A stretch of DNA of 64,000 nucleotides, taken from the NCBI RefSeq assembly GCF_001544695.2, contig NZ_FCOM02000024.1:43478-107477 (forward strand), given 5' to 3'. This document shows, in pieces, positions 30,858 through 39,953 of this stretch. The translations under genes and the position numbers were made by a program. Each line of letters starts with the position of its first letter. Positions within the stretch are counted from its first letter, which is position 1. The notes beneath the pieces were generated by a model. It did no database searches. It was given only the letters and a program-made list of their open reading frames with translations, and was not told the origin of the DNA. Source of the stretch: Caballeronia arvi (GTDB lineage Bacteria; Pseudomonadota; Gammaproteobacteria; Burkholderiales; Burkholderiaceae).

Positions 30858-32456
30858 ATGAACAACATTCAACGTGGGGCGCTGGCGGCGCTTTTGATCG
30901 TCATCGTATTGATTGCGGCGTTGGCGCCGGCGGGGATCGGCTTTTTGTTCGCACAGCGCAGTCAGCGGCATGAGGAGACCGAACGCCTGAACACGGTCGC
31001 CAATGCCGCGCTCAATCGCGCCGAAGACGTGACGCGACGTTTGTCGGGCGCGCTCGGGGAGATCGGCAAGGTGGCGGCGGCGCCATGTTCGCCGCCGTAT
31101 CTCGAGGCGTTGCGGCGTATCGCGCTAACGCATGAACAGGTGCGCGATGCCGGCGCGTACGATCGCGACGGCCGCTGGCAATGTTCGTCGCTGCTCGGCG
31201 CGGTATCGGCGGGGACGCTCGACGGCCTCACGCTGCCGCCGCCCGACTGGCGCTCGCGCGATGGCGTGATGGCCTGGTACGGCCTCGCGCGTCTGCCGGG
31301 CGGCAAAACCTCACTGGTGATGGGCCGCGACGGCTTCTACGTCGCGGCCGACCCTTCGCTCTACGTCGATAGTCCCGAAGCGCTCGGCGATCCCGCGAGC
31401 GGCGTCGGCGTCATCAACACCGAAGTGAGCCGCGTGATCGCGACCACGCCCGCCACCGACGCCTCCGCCGTGCTCGCCGTGTATCGCACCGCGCGGCCCG
31501 CGCCCGAGCCTGAACCCGACAGCGCGCCGTACGTCGTGCGCCGCTCTGCGTCGATGCCGCTTGCGGTCGTCGTGAGCGCGCCGCAGCAGACGCTGCGCCA
31601 GCGCGTGCGCACGCTGCCGTGGGGCTGGCTGCTCGGCGGCCTCGCGGCGGGCCTGCTGGCCGCGGGCTGGGCGGCGTTTTTCATCGTGCAAAGGCTTTCT
31701 CCGCGCGGCCAGCTGAGCGATGCCGTGCGGCGGCATCAGTTCATCGTCGCGTATCAGCCAATCGTCGATCTCGACACGCGCCGCTGTGTCGGCGCCGAAG
31801 CGCTCGTGCGCTGGAAATACCACGACCGCATCGTGCGGCCCGATCATTTCATTCCGCTCGCGGAGCATCGCGGGCTGATCCAGGCGATCACCGATCAGGT
31901 GCTCGACACCATCCTGTTCGAGCTCGGCGAGTTTCTTAAGCGCTACCCGGAGTACTACGTGTCGGTGAATCTCTCCGCGCCGGATCTCACGACGCATCGC
32001 TTTCTCGACGTGCTCGGCCCCGCAATCGCGCGTCAGGGTGTGCGGCCGGCGCAGATCCGCATCGAGGCGACGGAGCGCAGCTTTCTCGACGCCGACGCCG
32101 CCAAGGAAGTCATCAGCGCCTTCCGGGAAGCGGGCCACGCCGTCTATCTCGACGATTTCGGCACCGGCTATTCGAGCCTGTCGCATTTGCAGACGTTTCG
32201 CATCGACGGCCTGAAGATCGACAAGTCGTTCGTCGACACGATCGGCCAGGACGCGGCGTCTTCCAGCGTCGCGTCGCACATCATCGACATGGCCGCGACG
32301 CTGGACGTGCAGGTGATCGCCGAAGGCATCGAGCACGAGGAGCAGGCGGCGTATCTGCATGCGCGCGGCGCGCGCTTCGGGCAGGGCTGGCTCTTCTCGC
32401 CGCCGCTGTCGGCCGCGGAATTCATCCGCTATGCGGGCAAGACGCGCGGCGCCTGA
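30858..32456 (+). CDS. CSS-motif EAL-domain cyclic-di-GMP phosphodiesterase
   Basis: This 532-residue protein should degrade c-di-GMP at the inner membrane and so affect motility and biofilm. An N-terminal helix (ALLIVIVLIAALAPAGIGFL) anchors a periplasmic CSS-type sensor domain (about 40-240), which contains the literal CSS motif in WQCSSLLG and a second cysteine in AAPCSPPY. A second helix (LLGGLAAGLLAAGWAAFFI) leads to the EAL domain (about 290-530). Catalytic motifs are intact: GAEALVRW, VNLSAPD, IEATERSFL, DDFGTGYSSL, IDKSFVD and IAEGIEHEEQ. The CSS cysteines may form a redox switch, as in related proteins. It is divergent from the GNAT gene. Confidence 0.95.
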   Translation: MNNIQRGALAALLIVIVLIAALAPAGIGFLFAQRSQRHEETERLNTVANAALNRAEDVTRRLSGALGEIGKVAAAPCSPPYLEALRRIALTHEQVRDAGAYDRDGRWQCSSLLGAVSAGTLDGLTLPPPDWRSRDGVMAWYGLARLPGGKTSLVMGRDGFYVAADPSLYVDSPEALGDPASGVGVINTEVSRVIATTPATDASAVLAVYRTARPAPEPEPDSAPYVVRRSASMPLAVVVSAPQQTLRQRVRTLPWGWLLGGLAAGLLAAGWAAFFIVQRLSPRGQLSDAVRRHQFIVAYQPIVDLDTRRCVGAEALVRWKYHDRIVRPDHFIPLAEHRGLIQAITDQVLDTILFELGEFLKRYPEYYVSVNLSAPDLTTHRFLDVLGPAIARQGVRPAQIRIEATERSFLDADAAKEVISAFREAGHAVYLDDFGTGYSSLSHLQTFRIDGLKIDKSFVDTIGQDAASSSVASHIIDMAATLDVQVIAEGIEHEEQAAYLHARGARFGQGWLFSPPLSAAEFIRYAGKTRGA

Positions 32457-32515
32457 TCGTGCTTGATCGGCGTCGGATCGTCCATATTTAGGATGTTTCC
32501 AGACGAGGCCCGACC

Positions 32516-32917
32516 ATGAACGACCAGACAGCCACCGCTTTCCTGCGCGACGTACGTCATCCGCTGCTCGCGCTTCATCGCAGCGTGCTCGCGCATCTGC
32601 GCGCGCGGCACGAGGCCGAGTTCGGGCCGGTGTCGCCGGGCGAATTCCTGCAGATCGTGATCAACGGCTCGGCGTATCGCTGGCTCGCGCCGTTATCGAC
32701 GCTGATCGCCGCGATCGACGATGTCCTCGACGACGACGAAGCCACCGCCGACGCGCGCATCGGGCACGCGCGGGCCGTCGTCGACATGTTCAGCGCCGGC
32801 ACGCGCGATCCCGTGTTCGCGGAGCAATTCCTGCCGCTGCTGCAGGACAGCCCCGAAACCGCGATGGCGAACGGGCAGGTCGCGCATCTCGTGCGTTCTA
32901 TCGAAAAAGCGACCTGA
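32516..32917 (+). CDS. Conserved-looking hypothetical protein, 133 residues
   Basis: The product is a soluble, mostly helical protein starting MNDQTATAFLRDVRHPLLALH. Acidic residues (IDDVLDDDEATADA) occur in the middle. There is no cysteine, signal peptide or membrane segment. I recognise no domain. It lies 59 bases after the EAL gene on the same strand and may be read from the same transcript. Confidence 0.75.
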   Translation: MNDQTATAFLRDVRHPLLALHRSVLAHLRARHEAEFGPVSPGEFLQIVINGSAYRWLAPLSTLIAAIDDVLDDDEATADARIGHARAVVDMFSAGTRDPVFAEQFLPLLQDSPETAMANGQVAHLVRSIEKAT

Positions 32918-33165
32918 AAAGCGCAAATTCCATCCGCCGCGCGCGTGCGGGTTTTCCAGTCTGTTCCACGCGCAGCGCGTTGCGCGACGGGCATCCGACC
33001 GTCGCGCGGCCCGCACCGTCGTCGTGCTGCATCGCAACAAAACCGCGCTATCGCAATTGAGCGATTGATTTTCGCTTGCGACTATCGCCGCCAATCGACG
33101 GAGCGGCGTTCACGTTCAAACACACGCGCTCCGCTTCTTTCAACGAAAGACGATGGAGGCGCCTC

Positions 33166-33855
33166 TTGTTCCTGCACGGTTTTGGCCCGCTTCTCTGGGC
33201 GGGCGCCAAAGCGACACTCGCGCTCGCGGTGCTGTCTCTCGCGGTATCGGTGCTGCTCGGCCTCGCGGGCGCATCCGCGAAGCTCTCGCGTCATGGTTCG
33301 CTGCGCGCCATCGCGACCGCGTACACGACGCTGATCCGCTCGGTGCCCGATCTCGTCCTGATGCTGCTGCTTTTCTACAGCATCCAGATCGCGGTGAACC
33401 ATTTCACGGATGCAGTGGGCTGGGATCAGTTCGACATCGATCCGTTCACCGCCGGCGTGCTCACGCTCGGTTTCATTTACGGTGCGTATTTCACCGAGAC
33501 GTTTCGCGGCGCGTTTCTCGCCGTGCCGCGCGGACAGCTCGAAGCCGGCAGCGCGTACGGCATGAGCGGCATGCGCGTGTTCGGCCGCATTCTCTTTCCG
33601 CAGATGATGCGTTTCGCGCTGCCGGGCATCGGCAATAACTGGCAGGTGCTCGTGAAGGCGACGGCGCTCGTGTCGATCATCGGTCTCGCGGATGTCGTGA
33701 AGGCCGCGCAGGACGCGGGCAAGAGCACGTTCAACATGTTCTTCTTCATCCTGATCGCGGCGCTCATCTATCTCGTGATCACCTCTGCATCGAATCTCGT
33801 GCTGATGGCGCTCGAACGGCGCTATTCGATCGGCGTGCGGCACGCCGAACTCTGA
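33166..33855 (+). CDS. hisQ: Amino-acid ABC transporter permease (HisQ/AotQ type)
   Basis: This is one of two inner-membrane permeases of a basic amino-acid importer. The TTG at 33166 follows GGAGG at seven bases and gives a 229-residue protein starting FLHGFGPLLWAGAKATL, which fits HisQ N-termini. The longer frame to 33076 lacks membrane character. About five helices and the permease EAA loop (EAGSAYGMSGMRVFGRILFPQ) are visible. It is the first gene of a transporter-regulator-AST cluster in one direction. Substrate may be arginine, ornithine or histidine; the adjacent AST operon favours arginine/ornithine. Confidence 0.93.
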   Translation: MFLHGFGPLLWAGAKATLALAVLSLAVSVLLGLAGASAKLSRHGSLRAIATAYTTLIRSVPDLVLMLLLFYSIQIAVNHFTDAVGWDQFDIDPFTAGVLTLGFIYGAYFTETFRGAFLAVPRGQLEAGSAYGMSGMRVFGRILFPQMMRFALPGIGNNWQVLVKATALVSIIGLADVVKAAQDAGKSTFNMFFFILIAALIYLVITSASNLVLMALERRYSIGVRHAEL

Positions 33856-33878
33856 CCACCGTTAGCGAGCCACAAGCC

Positions 33879-34613
33879 ATGATCCAGATCTTCGCCGAAT
33901 ACTGGCGCCCGTTTCTTTATTCCGATGGCATGCGCGCGTCGGGTCTCGTGGTCACGTTATGGCTGCTGGTGGTGTCGATCGCGCTCGGCTTTTGCGCGGC
34001 GGTGCCGCTCGCATGCGCACGCGTGTCGAGAAACCGCTGGCTCTCGACGCCCGTGCGCATCTACACGTACGTGTTCCGCGGCACGCCGCTCTACGTGCAG
34101 TTGCTCTTGCTCTACACGGGCATGTACAGCCTGGAATTCGTGCGCACGCAGTCGCTGCTCGAAGCGTTCTTTCGCAGCGGCTTCAACTGCGCGATCCTCG
34201 CCTTCGCCCTGAACACCTGCGCCTACACGACGGAGATCTTCGCCGGCGCGATCCGCGGGATTTCCCACGGCGAAGTGGAAGCCGCGCGCGCCTACGGCAT
34301 GAGCACGTTCACGATGTACCGCCGCGTGATCCTGCCGTCCGCGCTGCGCCGCGCCTTGCCTTTGTACAGCAACGAAGTGATCCTGATGCTGCACGCGACG
34401 ACCGTCGCGTTCACCGCCACCGTGCCGGACATTCTGAAGGTCGCGCGTGACGCCAACTCGGCGACCTATCAGTCGTTCGAATCGTTCGGCATCGCGGCGC
34501 TCTTGTATATCGCGATCTCGTTTGCGCTGGTCGCGGCGTTCCGGCGCGCCGAGCAACACTGGCTCGCGTATCTGCGGCCGGCGGGCGCGGCGCGCGCGGC
34601 ACGTCGCGCCTGA
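33879..34613 (+). CDS. hisM: Amino-acid ABC transporter permease (HisM/AotM type)
   Basis: The second permease has 244 residues, about five membrane helices and the EAA loop EVEAARAYGMSTFTMYRRVI. The N-terminal motif FLYSDGMRASGLVVTLWLLV is usual for HisM-like permeases. It begins 23 bases after the first permease and ends before the ATPase gene. Together with it and the ATPase it makes the membrane part of a basic amino-acid importer. Confidence 0.95.
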   Translation: MIQIFAEYWRPFLYSDGMRASGLVVTLWLLVVSIALGFCAAVPLACARVSRNRWLSTPVRIYTYVFRGTPLYVQLLLLYTGMYSLEFVRTQSLLEAFFRSGFNCAILAFALNTCAYTTEIFAGAIRGISHGEVEAARAYGMSTFTMYRRVILPSALRRALPLYSNEVILMLHATTVAFTATVPDILKVARDANSATYQSFESFGIAALLYIAISFALVAAFRRAEQHWLAYLRPAGAARAARRA

Positions 34614-34667
34614 GCGTTAGAATTCGAAGCCATGCATCAAACCCTGTCATCACCCGAGGAGAAAGCG

Positions 34668-35459
34668 TTGGAGCCAACCGCCAAAGACGTCGCGACCAAG
34701 CTCGTCGCCGAGGACATTCACAAGCGCTACGGTGACAACGAAGTGCTGAAGGGCGTCTCGCTTGCCGCGAAGGCGGGCGACGTGATCAGCATCATCGGCG
34801 CGAGCGGCTCGGGCAAGAGCACGTTCCTGCGCTGCATCAACTTTCTTGAGCGGCCGAACGCAGGGCAGATCATCGTCGACGGTGAAGCCGTGCGCACGAA
34901 AGCCGACAAGACCGGCAATCTCGAAGTCGCCGATCACAAGCAGTTGCAGCGCGTGCGCACCAAGCTCGCGATGGTCTTCCAGCACTTCAACCTGTGGTCG
35001 CACATGACGGCCATCGAGAACGTGATGGAAGCGCCCCTTCACGTGCTCGGCATCTCGAAGAAGGAAGCCGAAGACCGCGCGCGCGAGTATCTGGAGAAAG
35101 TGGGCCTGCCGCCGCGCGTCGAGAAGCAGTATCCGTCGCACTTGTCGGGCGGGCAGCAGCAGCGCGTCGCGATTGCGCGCGCCCTGGCTATGCATCCCGA
35201 CGTCATGCTCTTCGATGAACCCACGTCCGCGCTCGATCCGGAGCTCGTCGGCGAAGTGCTCAAGGTGATGCAGCGTCTCGCCGAAGAAGGCCGCACGATG
35301 ATCGTCGTCACGCACGAAATGGGCTTCGCGCGCAACGTGTCGAATCATGTGATGTTCCTGCATCAGGGACGCACGGAAGAAGAGGGCGCGCCGTCCGAAG
35401 TGCTGAGCGCGCCGAAGAGCGAGCGTCTGCGCCAGTTCCTCTCGGGCAGTCTGAAATAA
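34668..35459 (+). CDS. hisP: Amino-acid ABC transporter ATPase (HisP/AotP type)
   Basis: The ATPase drives import. From a TTG at 34668, with GAGGAG seven bases before it, the product has 263 residues. Walker A is GASGSGKST at 44-52. The ABC signature is LSGGQQQRVAIARAL, Walker B is VMLFDEPTSALDPEL, and the switch histidine is in VVTHEMGFA. The ATG 36 bases upstream would add twelve residues and has a poorer ribosome site. It ends one base before the start of the regulator gene. Confidence 0.95.
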   Translation: MEPTAKDVATKLVAEDIHKRYGDNEVLKGVSLAAKAGDVISIIGASGSGKSTFLRCINFLERPNAGQIIVDGEAVRTKADKTGNLEVADHKQLQRVRTKLAMVFQHFNLWSHMTAIENVMEAPLHVLGISKKEAEDRAREYLEKVGLPPRVEKQYPSHLSGGQQQRVAIARALAMHPDVMLFDEPTSALDPELVGEVLKVMQRLAEEGRTMIVVTHEMGFARNVSNHVMFLHQGRTEEEGAPSEVLSAPKSERLRQFLSGSLK

Positions 35460-35460
35460 C

Positions 35461-36483
35461 GTGACGGGTTTGCCGTCACAGGTTGCGATCGTCGCGCTGC
35501 CGCCGGTGTCGATGAGCGGCATCGCGCCGATCGTCGACACGCTTTCTCTCGCCAACGAAATCGACGGCCATCGACTTTACGAATGGCGCATCTGTTCCTG
35601 GGACGGCCGCGCCGTGCCGCTTTCGGGCGGCGCGCAGCTCCCCGCCGATTGCGCCTTCAACGACGCCGTGCGCTGCGACTGGCTCATCGTCGTGTCGGAG
35701 CGCTATCAGCAGTTCGCGGACTATCGGCTCTTTCTCGCGAGCCTCGCGCGCGTCGCGCCGCGCACGCCGCTCGTGTCCGGCATACATCATGGCGTCTGGT
35801 GGCTCGCGATGGCCGGGCAGCTCGCGCAATATCGCGTCGCGGTGAACTGGGAAACGTATCAGCAGTTCATCGAACAATTCGAGCGCTCGATCGTCAGCCA
35901 GCAGATTTTCGAAATCGACCGCGACCGCGCGACCTGTTCGGGCGGACAGGCGAGCATCGACTTCATGCTCGCGATGATCGCCCGCGATCACGGACAGGAT
36001 CTCGCGCAACGCATCGCGGATTCGCTCGGCATCGGCGTGTTGCGCGCGGGTACGGAACGTCAGCGTATTCCGTTCGTGACCGCGCCGGGCGAGCGTCATC
36101 CGCGCCTGAACGATGCGCTTCAGCTAATGGAAGCGAATATCGAAGACCCGCTCGCCACTGATGAAATCGCGAATCTCGTCGGCATCTCGCGCAGGCAGCT
36201 CGAACGTCTCTTTCGACAGTATCTCGGCGCGATGCCGTCGAAGTATTACCTCAATCTGCGGCTCACGAAGGCGCGCACGCAGTTGCAGCGCACGAGCAAA
36301 TCGGTGGTGCAGATCAGCCTCGCGTGCGGGTTTTCATCGGCGGCGCATTTTTCCAATGCGTATCGCGACCGCTTCGGCGTGACGCCGCGCGAAGAGCGCC
36401 GCAACTGGATCGAGAAGCAGCGCGGCGGCGCGATCGACGAGCCGCGCGGCGGGGCGCTGATCGAGCGGCCGGGTCTGGTCTGA
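35461..36483 (+). CDS. GlxA-family AraC-type regulator, likely arginine-responsive (ArgR of pseudomonads type)
   Basis: The 340-residue product starts at a GTG one base after the ATPase stop. Residues about 8-175 form a DJ-1/PfpI-like ligand domain. The C-terminal AraC-type double helix-turn-helix (about 225-320) includes ISRRQLERLFRQYLGAMPSKYY and IACGFSSAAHFSNAYRDRFG-like sequence. Its place after a basic amino-acid transporter and before AST genes matches the arginine regulator described in Pseudomonas (aot-argR). I infer that it activates transport and AST genes when arginine is present. Confidence 0.9.
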   Translation: MTGLPSQVAIVALPPVSMSGIAPIVDTLSLANEIDGHRLYEWRICSWDGRAVPLSGGAQLPADCAFNDAVRCDWLIVVSERYQQFADYRLFLASLARVAPRTPLVSGIHHGVWWLAMAGQLAQYRVAVNWETYQQFIEQFERSIVSQQIFEIDRDRATCSGGQASIDFMLAMIARDHGQDLAQRIADSLGIGVLRAGTERQRIPFVTAPGERHPRLNDALQLMEANIEDPLATDEIANLVGISRRQLERLFRQYLGAMPSKYYLNLRLTKARTQLQRTSKSVVQISLACGFSSAAHFSNAYRDRFGVTPREERRNWIEKQRGGAIDEPRGGALIERPGLV

Positions 36484-36614
36484 AAACGCCGGCCTGAAAA
36501 TATCGGGCTGAAAAACTGCGGAAAAGCCCATCGAAGCATGTCGCGAACGCGCAAGACGGATCGCGTGTGAAACGCCTAATATCGAACGTAATGCTCAAAA
36601 CCGAGGAGTGGCTC

Positions 36615-37841
36615 ATGACCGACATCAATGTGAATCGCGGTACGTTCGACGAGGTAATGGTTCCGGTGTTTGCGCCGGCCAATTTCGTGCCCGACCGGGG
36701 CCGCGGCTCGCGCGTGTGGGACACGGAAGGCCGCGACTATGTCGACTTCGCCGGCGGCATCGCGGTGACGGCGCTGGGCCACGGTCATCCCGAACTGCTG
36801 AAAATCCTGCACGAACAGGGCGACAAGCTCTGGCATATCGGCAACGGCTACACCAATGCGCCGGTGTTGCGCCTCGCGAAACGCCTGACCGAACTCACGT
36901 TCGCCGACCGCGCGTTCTTCGCGAACTCGGGCGCGGAAGCGAACGAAGCGGCGCTCAAGCTCGCGCGCCGTTATGCGATCGACAATCACGGCGACGACAA
37001 GATCGAGATCATCTCGTTCACGCAGTCGTTTCACGGCCGCACGTTTTTCACGGTGAGCGTCGGCGGCCAGCCGAAGTATGCGGAGGGCTTCGGCCCGCAG
37101 CCCGCTGGCATCCGTCATCTGCCGTACAACGATCTGCCGAAGGCGCTCGAAGCGATCGGACCGAAAACGTGCGCGGTGATCGTCGAGCCGGTGCAGGGCG
37201 AAGGCGGCGTGCTGCCCGCTGATCCCGCGTTCCTGAAAGGCCTGCGCGAAGCGTGCGACAAGCACAATGCGCTGCTGATTTTCGACGAAGTGCAGACCGG
37301 CGTCGGTCGCACGGGCACGTTCTACGCGTACATGCAATACGGCGTGACGCCGGACATCCTCACGAGCGCGAAGGCGCTCGGCAACGGCTTTCCGATCGGC
37401 GTGATGTTGACGACGAACGACATCGCCGCGCACTTCAAGGTCGGCGTGCACGGCACGACATATGGCGGCAATCCGCTGGGCGCATCGATTGCGGAGAAGG
37501 TCGTCGAACTCATCAGCGATCCGAAGCTGCTCGAAGGCGTGAATGAACGCAGCCGCGCGATCAAGGCGCATCTCGAACGCATCAACGAGCGCTTCGGCCT
37601 TTTCAGCGAGATTCGCGGACGCGGTCTCCTGATCGGCGCGGAACTGAACGACACGTACAAGGACCGCGCGAAGGACGTGCTCAATGCGGCGGCGGCGAAC
37701 GGCGTCATCATGCTGATCGCGGGGCCGAACGTGCTGCGCTTCGCGCCGTCGCTCATCATGCCGATGGCCGATCTCGACGAAGGCTTCGCGCGCCTCGAGA
37801 AGGCGATCGAACAGGTGGTCAGCACGGCCGCCGTCAAGTGA
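36615..37841 (+). CDS. astC: Succinylornithine transaminase / acetylornithine-type aminotransferase
   Basis: AstC transfers the amino group of succinylornithine to 2-oxoglutarate using pyridoxal phosphate. The 408-residue product shows NSGAEANEAALKLARRYA, the phosphate-binding GTTYGGNPLG, the PLP-binding aspartate in LIFDEVQTGVGRTG and the catalytic lysine in ILTSAKALGNG. The start follows GAGGAG at six bases. Argininosynthesis ArgD is the main relative; the following AST genes decide for AstC, though the enzyme may be bifunctional. Confidence 0.92.
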   Translation: MTDINVNRGTFDEVMVPVFAPANFVPDRGRGSRVWDTEGRDYVDFAGGIAVTALGHGHPELLKILHEQGDKLWHIGNGYTNAPVLRLAKRLTELTFADRAFFANSGAEANEAALKLARRYAIDNHGDDKIEIISFTQSFHGRTFFTVSVGGQPKYAEGFGPQPAGIRHLPYNDLPKALEAIGPKTCAVIVEPVQGEGGVLPADPAFLKGLREACDKHNALLIFDEVQTGVGRTGTFYAYMQYGVTPDILTSAKALGNGFPIGVMLTTNDIAAHFKVGVHGTTYGGNPLGASIAEKVVELISDPKLLEGVNERSRAIKAHLERINERFGLFSEIRGRGLLIGAELNDTYKDRAKDVLNAAAANGVIMLIAGPNVLRFAPSLIMPMADLDEGFARLEKAIEQVVSTAAVK

Positions 37842-37869
37842 GCGCGAAGCGACAGACAAGGATTCGATG

Positions 37870-38916
37870 ATGCTATTCGTCCGTCCCGCAAGACTCTCCG
37901 ATCTCGACGAGCTCGAACGCATGGCGCGCGCGGCGCAGCCGGTGCTGCATTCGCTGCCGCGCGACCGTCACGCACTCGAAACGCGCGTCGCGCTGTCGGA
38001 AGACTCGTTTCGCGCCGAAGTCGAATTTCCGGGCGAGGAGTTCTATCTCTTCGTGCTGGAGGATGCGCAAACGGGCCGGCTGCTCGGCACGTCGAGCATC
38101 GTCGCGTCGGCGGGTTACTCCGAGCCATTCTACGCGTTTCGCAACGATGCGCTGATTCACGCGTCGCGCGAGCTCAAGGTGAACCGCAAGATCCACGCGC
38201 TCACGATGTCGCACGAGCTGACGGGCAAGAGCCGGCTGACGGGCTTTTATATCGATCCGTCGTTGCGCAATGAAGAGAACGAAGCGGCGGCGCATCTGCT
38301 GTCGCGCGCGCGCATGATCTATATCGCCGCGAACCGTAAGCGCTTCTCGAGCGAAGTGTTCTCGCTGATGCTCGGCGTCAGTGACGAAGCCGGCGCGTCG
38401 CCGTTCTGGGAAGCGGTGGGGCGCAAGTTTTTCGGGCGCGACTTCGAGCAGGTCGAGATGGAATCGGGCGGACGCAGCCGCACCTTCATCGCGGAAGTCA
38501 TGCCGAGTTACCCGCTCTACGTGCCGCTGCTTCCCGGCGAGGCGCAGCGCGTGCTCGGCGAGCCCAACGAAAGCACGCTGCTCGCGTACGACATTCATCT
38601 CGAAGAAGGCTTCGAGCCGGACCGTTTCGTCGATATCTTCGATGCCGGCCCGGTGCTCACCATTGCGGTCGGCAAGAGCGCATCGGCGGTATCGGGCGAA
38701 CTGCGTGCGGTGCGCGAAGTGGCGTCGGCAAGCGGTGCGCCGTATCTCGTTGCGGCGGGCGGCGCGCACGAATTCCGCTGCATCGTGACCGGGCTTACCG
38801 GAACGCGCGCCGATGGCGCCGCGCTCAACGCCGCCGCGCGCGACGCGCTCGAAGTGGAAGACAAGGACACGGTGCGTTGCGTGCCGTTGCATCAGGCATC
38901 GGGAGAATTGCAATGA
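37870..38916 (+). CDS. aruF: Arginine/ornithine N-succinyltransferase, alpha subunit
   Basis: This subunit and the next form the enzyme that moves succinyl from succinyl-CoA to the alpha-amino group of arginine, the first step of the AST pathway. The product of about 348 residues starts MLFVRPARLSDLDELERMAR. Typical blocks are FYAFRNDALIHASRELKVN and TGFYIDPSLRNEENE. AAGGA before the start favours 37870 over the ATG one codon earlier. The two-subunit form is known from pseudomonads; E. coli has a single AstA. It overlaps the beta gene by four bases. Confidence 0.94.
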   Translation: MLFVRPARLSDLDELERMARAAQPVLHSLPRDRHALETRVALSEDSFRAEVEFPGEEFYLFVLEDAQTGRLLGTSSIVASAGYSEPFYAFRNDALIHASRELKVNRKIHALTMSHELTGKSRLTGFYIDPSLRNEENEAAAHLLSRARMIYIAANRKRFSSEVFSLMLGVSDEAGASPFWEAVGRKFFGRDFEQVEMESGGRSRTFIAEVMPSYPLYVPLLPGEAQRVLGEPNESTLLAYDIHLEEGFEPDRFVDIFDAGPVLTIAVGKSASAVSGELRAVREVASASGAPYLVAAGGAHEFRCIVTGLTGTRADGAALNAAARDALEVEDKDTVRCVPLHQASGELQ

Positions 38917-39941
38917 TCGTCGTGCGTTGCACGCAGCCGGGCGATGTCGATGCCCTCGTCGCGCTCGCCCAGGAAACGGGTCCGGGCCTGACCACGTTCA
39001 AGCCGGATCGCGATGCGCTGGCCGCGCGCGTCGAACGTGCGCGCCGCACGCTCACCGGCGACGCGCAGGCGTTCGAAGCCGGCTATTTCTTCGTGATGGA
39101 AGACACCGCGACGGGCGATGTCGCGGGCGTGTGCGGCATCGAAACGGAAGTCGGGCTGGAGCAGCCGTTCTACAACTATCGCGTATCGACGGTCGTGCAT
39201 GCGAGCAAGGACATGGGCGTGTGGACGCGCATGTCGCTGCTCAATATCTCGCACGATCTGACGGGTTATGCGGAAGTGTGCTCGCTGTTCCTGAGCCCGC
39301 GTTTTCGCACGGCGGGCGTGGGCGGATTGCTGTCGCGTTCGCGCTTCATGTTCATCGCGCAATTTCCGGATCGCTTTCCGCAGCGTTTGTGCGCGGAATT
39401 GCGCGGCCATTTCGATGACAACGGCGAGTCGCCGTTCTGGAATGCGGTCGGCTCGCATTTCTATCAGATCGATTTCAACGAAGCAGACTACCTCAGCTCG
39501 CACGGCAAGAAGTCGTTCGTCGCCGAGCTGATGCCGCGCTATCCGGTGTACCTCGACCTGCTGCCCGATGCCGCGCAACGAGCGGTCGGCATCACGCACC
39601 GGGACACGGCGCCCGCGCGCAAGATGCTCGAAGCGGAAGGGCTGCGTTACGAGAATCACGTCGATATCTTCGATGCGGGGCCGGTGCTCGAATGCCACAC
39701 AAGCGACTTGCGCACGGTGCGCGAAAGCGGGCTGGCGCGCGTGAAGATCGGCGAGCGTCGTGCGGATAGCGACGCGAAGAGTCTCGTATCGAACACGCTG
39801 CTCGAAGACTTCCGCTGCGGCGCGACGACGGGCGCGGTCGAGGACGGCACGTTCCTGCTGACCTCCGAAGAAGCCGCGGCATTGCGCGTGAAAGAAGGCG
39901 ATCAGGTGCGCGTGCTGACGTCTCATCCGCGCGCTAAATAA
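38913..39941 (+). CDS. aruG: Arginine/ornithine N-succinyltransferase, beta subunit
   Basis: The 342-residue product is a paralogue of the preceding subunit. Shared blocks include FYNYRVSTVVHASKDMGVW, ESPFWNAVGSHFY in place of SPFWEAVGRKFF, and the same VDIFDAGPVLE segment near residue 250. The start ATG overlaps the alpha stop (ATGA), so equal synthesis of the two subunits is likely. This duplication implies an ancient tandem pair. Confidence 0.94.
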   Translation: MIVVRCTQPGDVDALVALAQETGPGLTTFKPDRDALAARVERARRTLTGDAQAFEAGYFFVMEDTATGDVAGVCGIETEVGLEQPFYNYRVSTVVHASKDMGVWTRMSLLNISHDLTGYAEVCSLFLSPRFRTAGVGGLLSRSRFMFIAQFPDRFPQRLCAELRGHFDDNGESPFWNAVGSHFYQIDFNEADYLSSHGKKSFVAELMPRYPVYLDLLPDAAQRAVGITHRDTAPARKMLEAEGLRYENHVDIFDAGPVLECHTSDLRTVRESGLARVKIGERRADSDAKSLVSNTLLEDFRCGATTGAVEDGTFLLTSEEAAALRVKEGDQVRVLTSHPRAK

Positions 39942-39953
39942 CAGAGACACGAC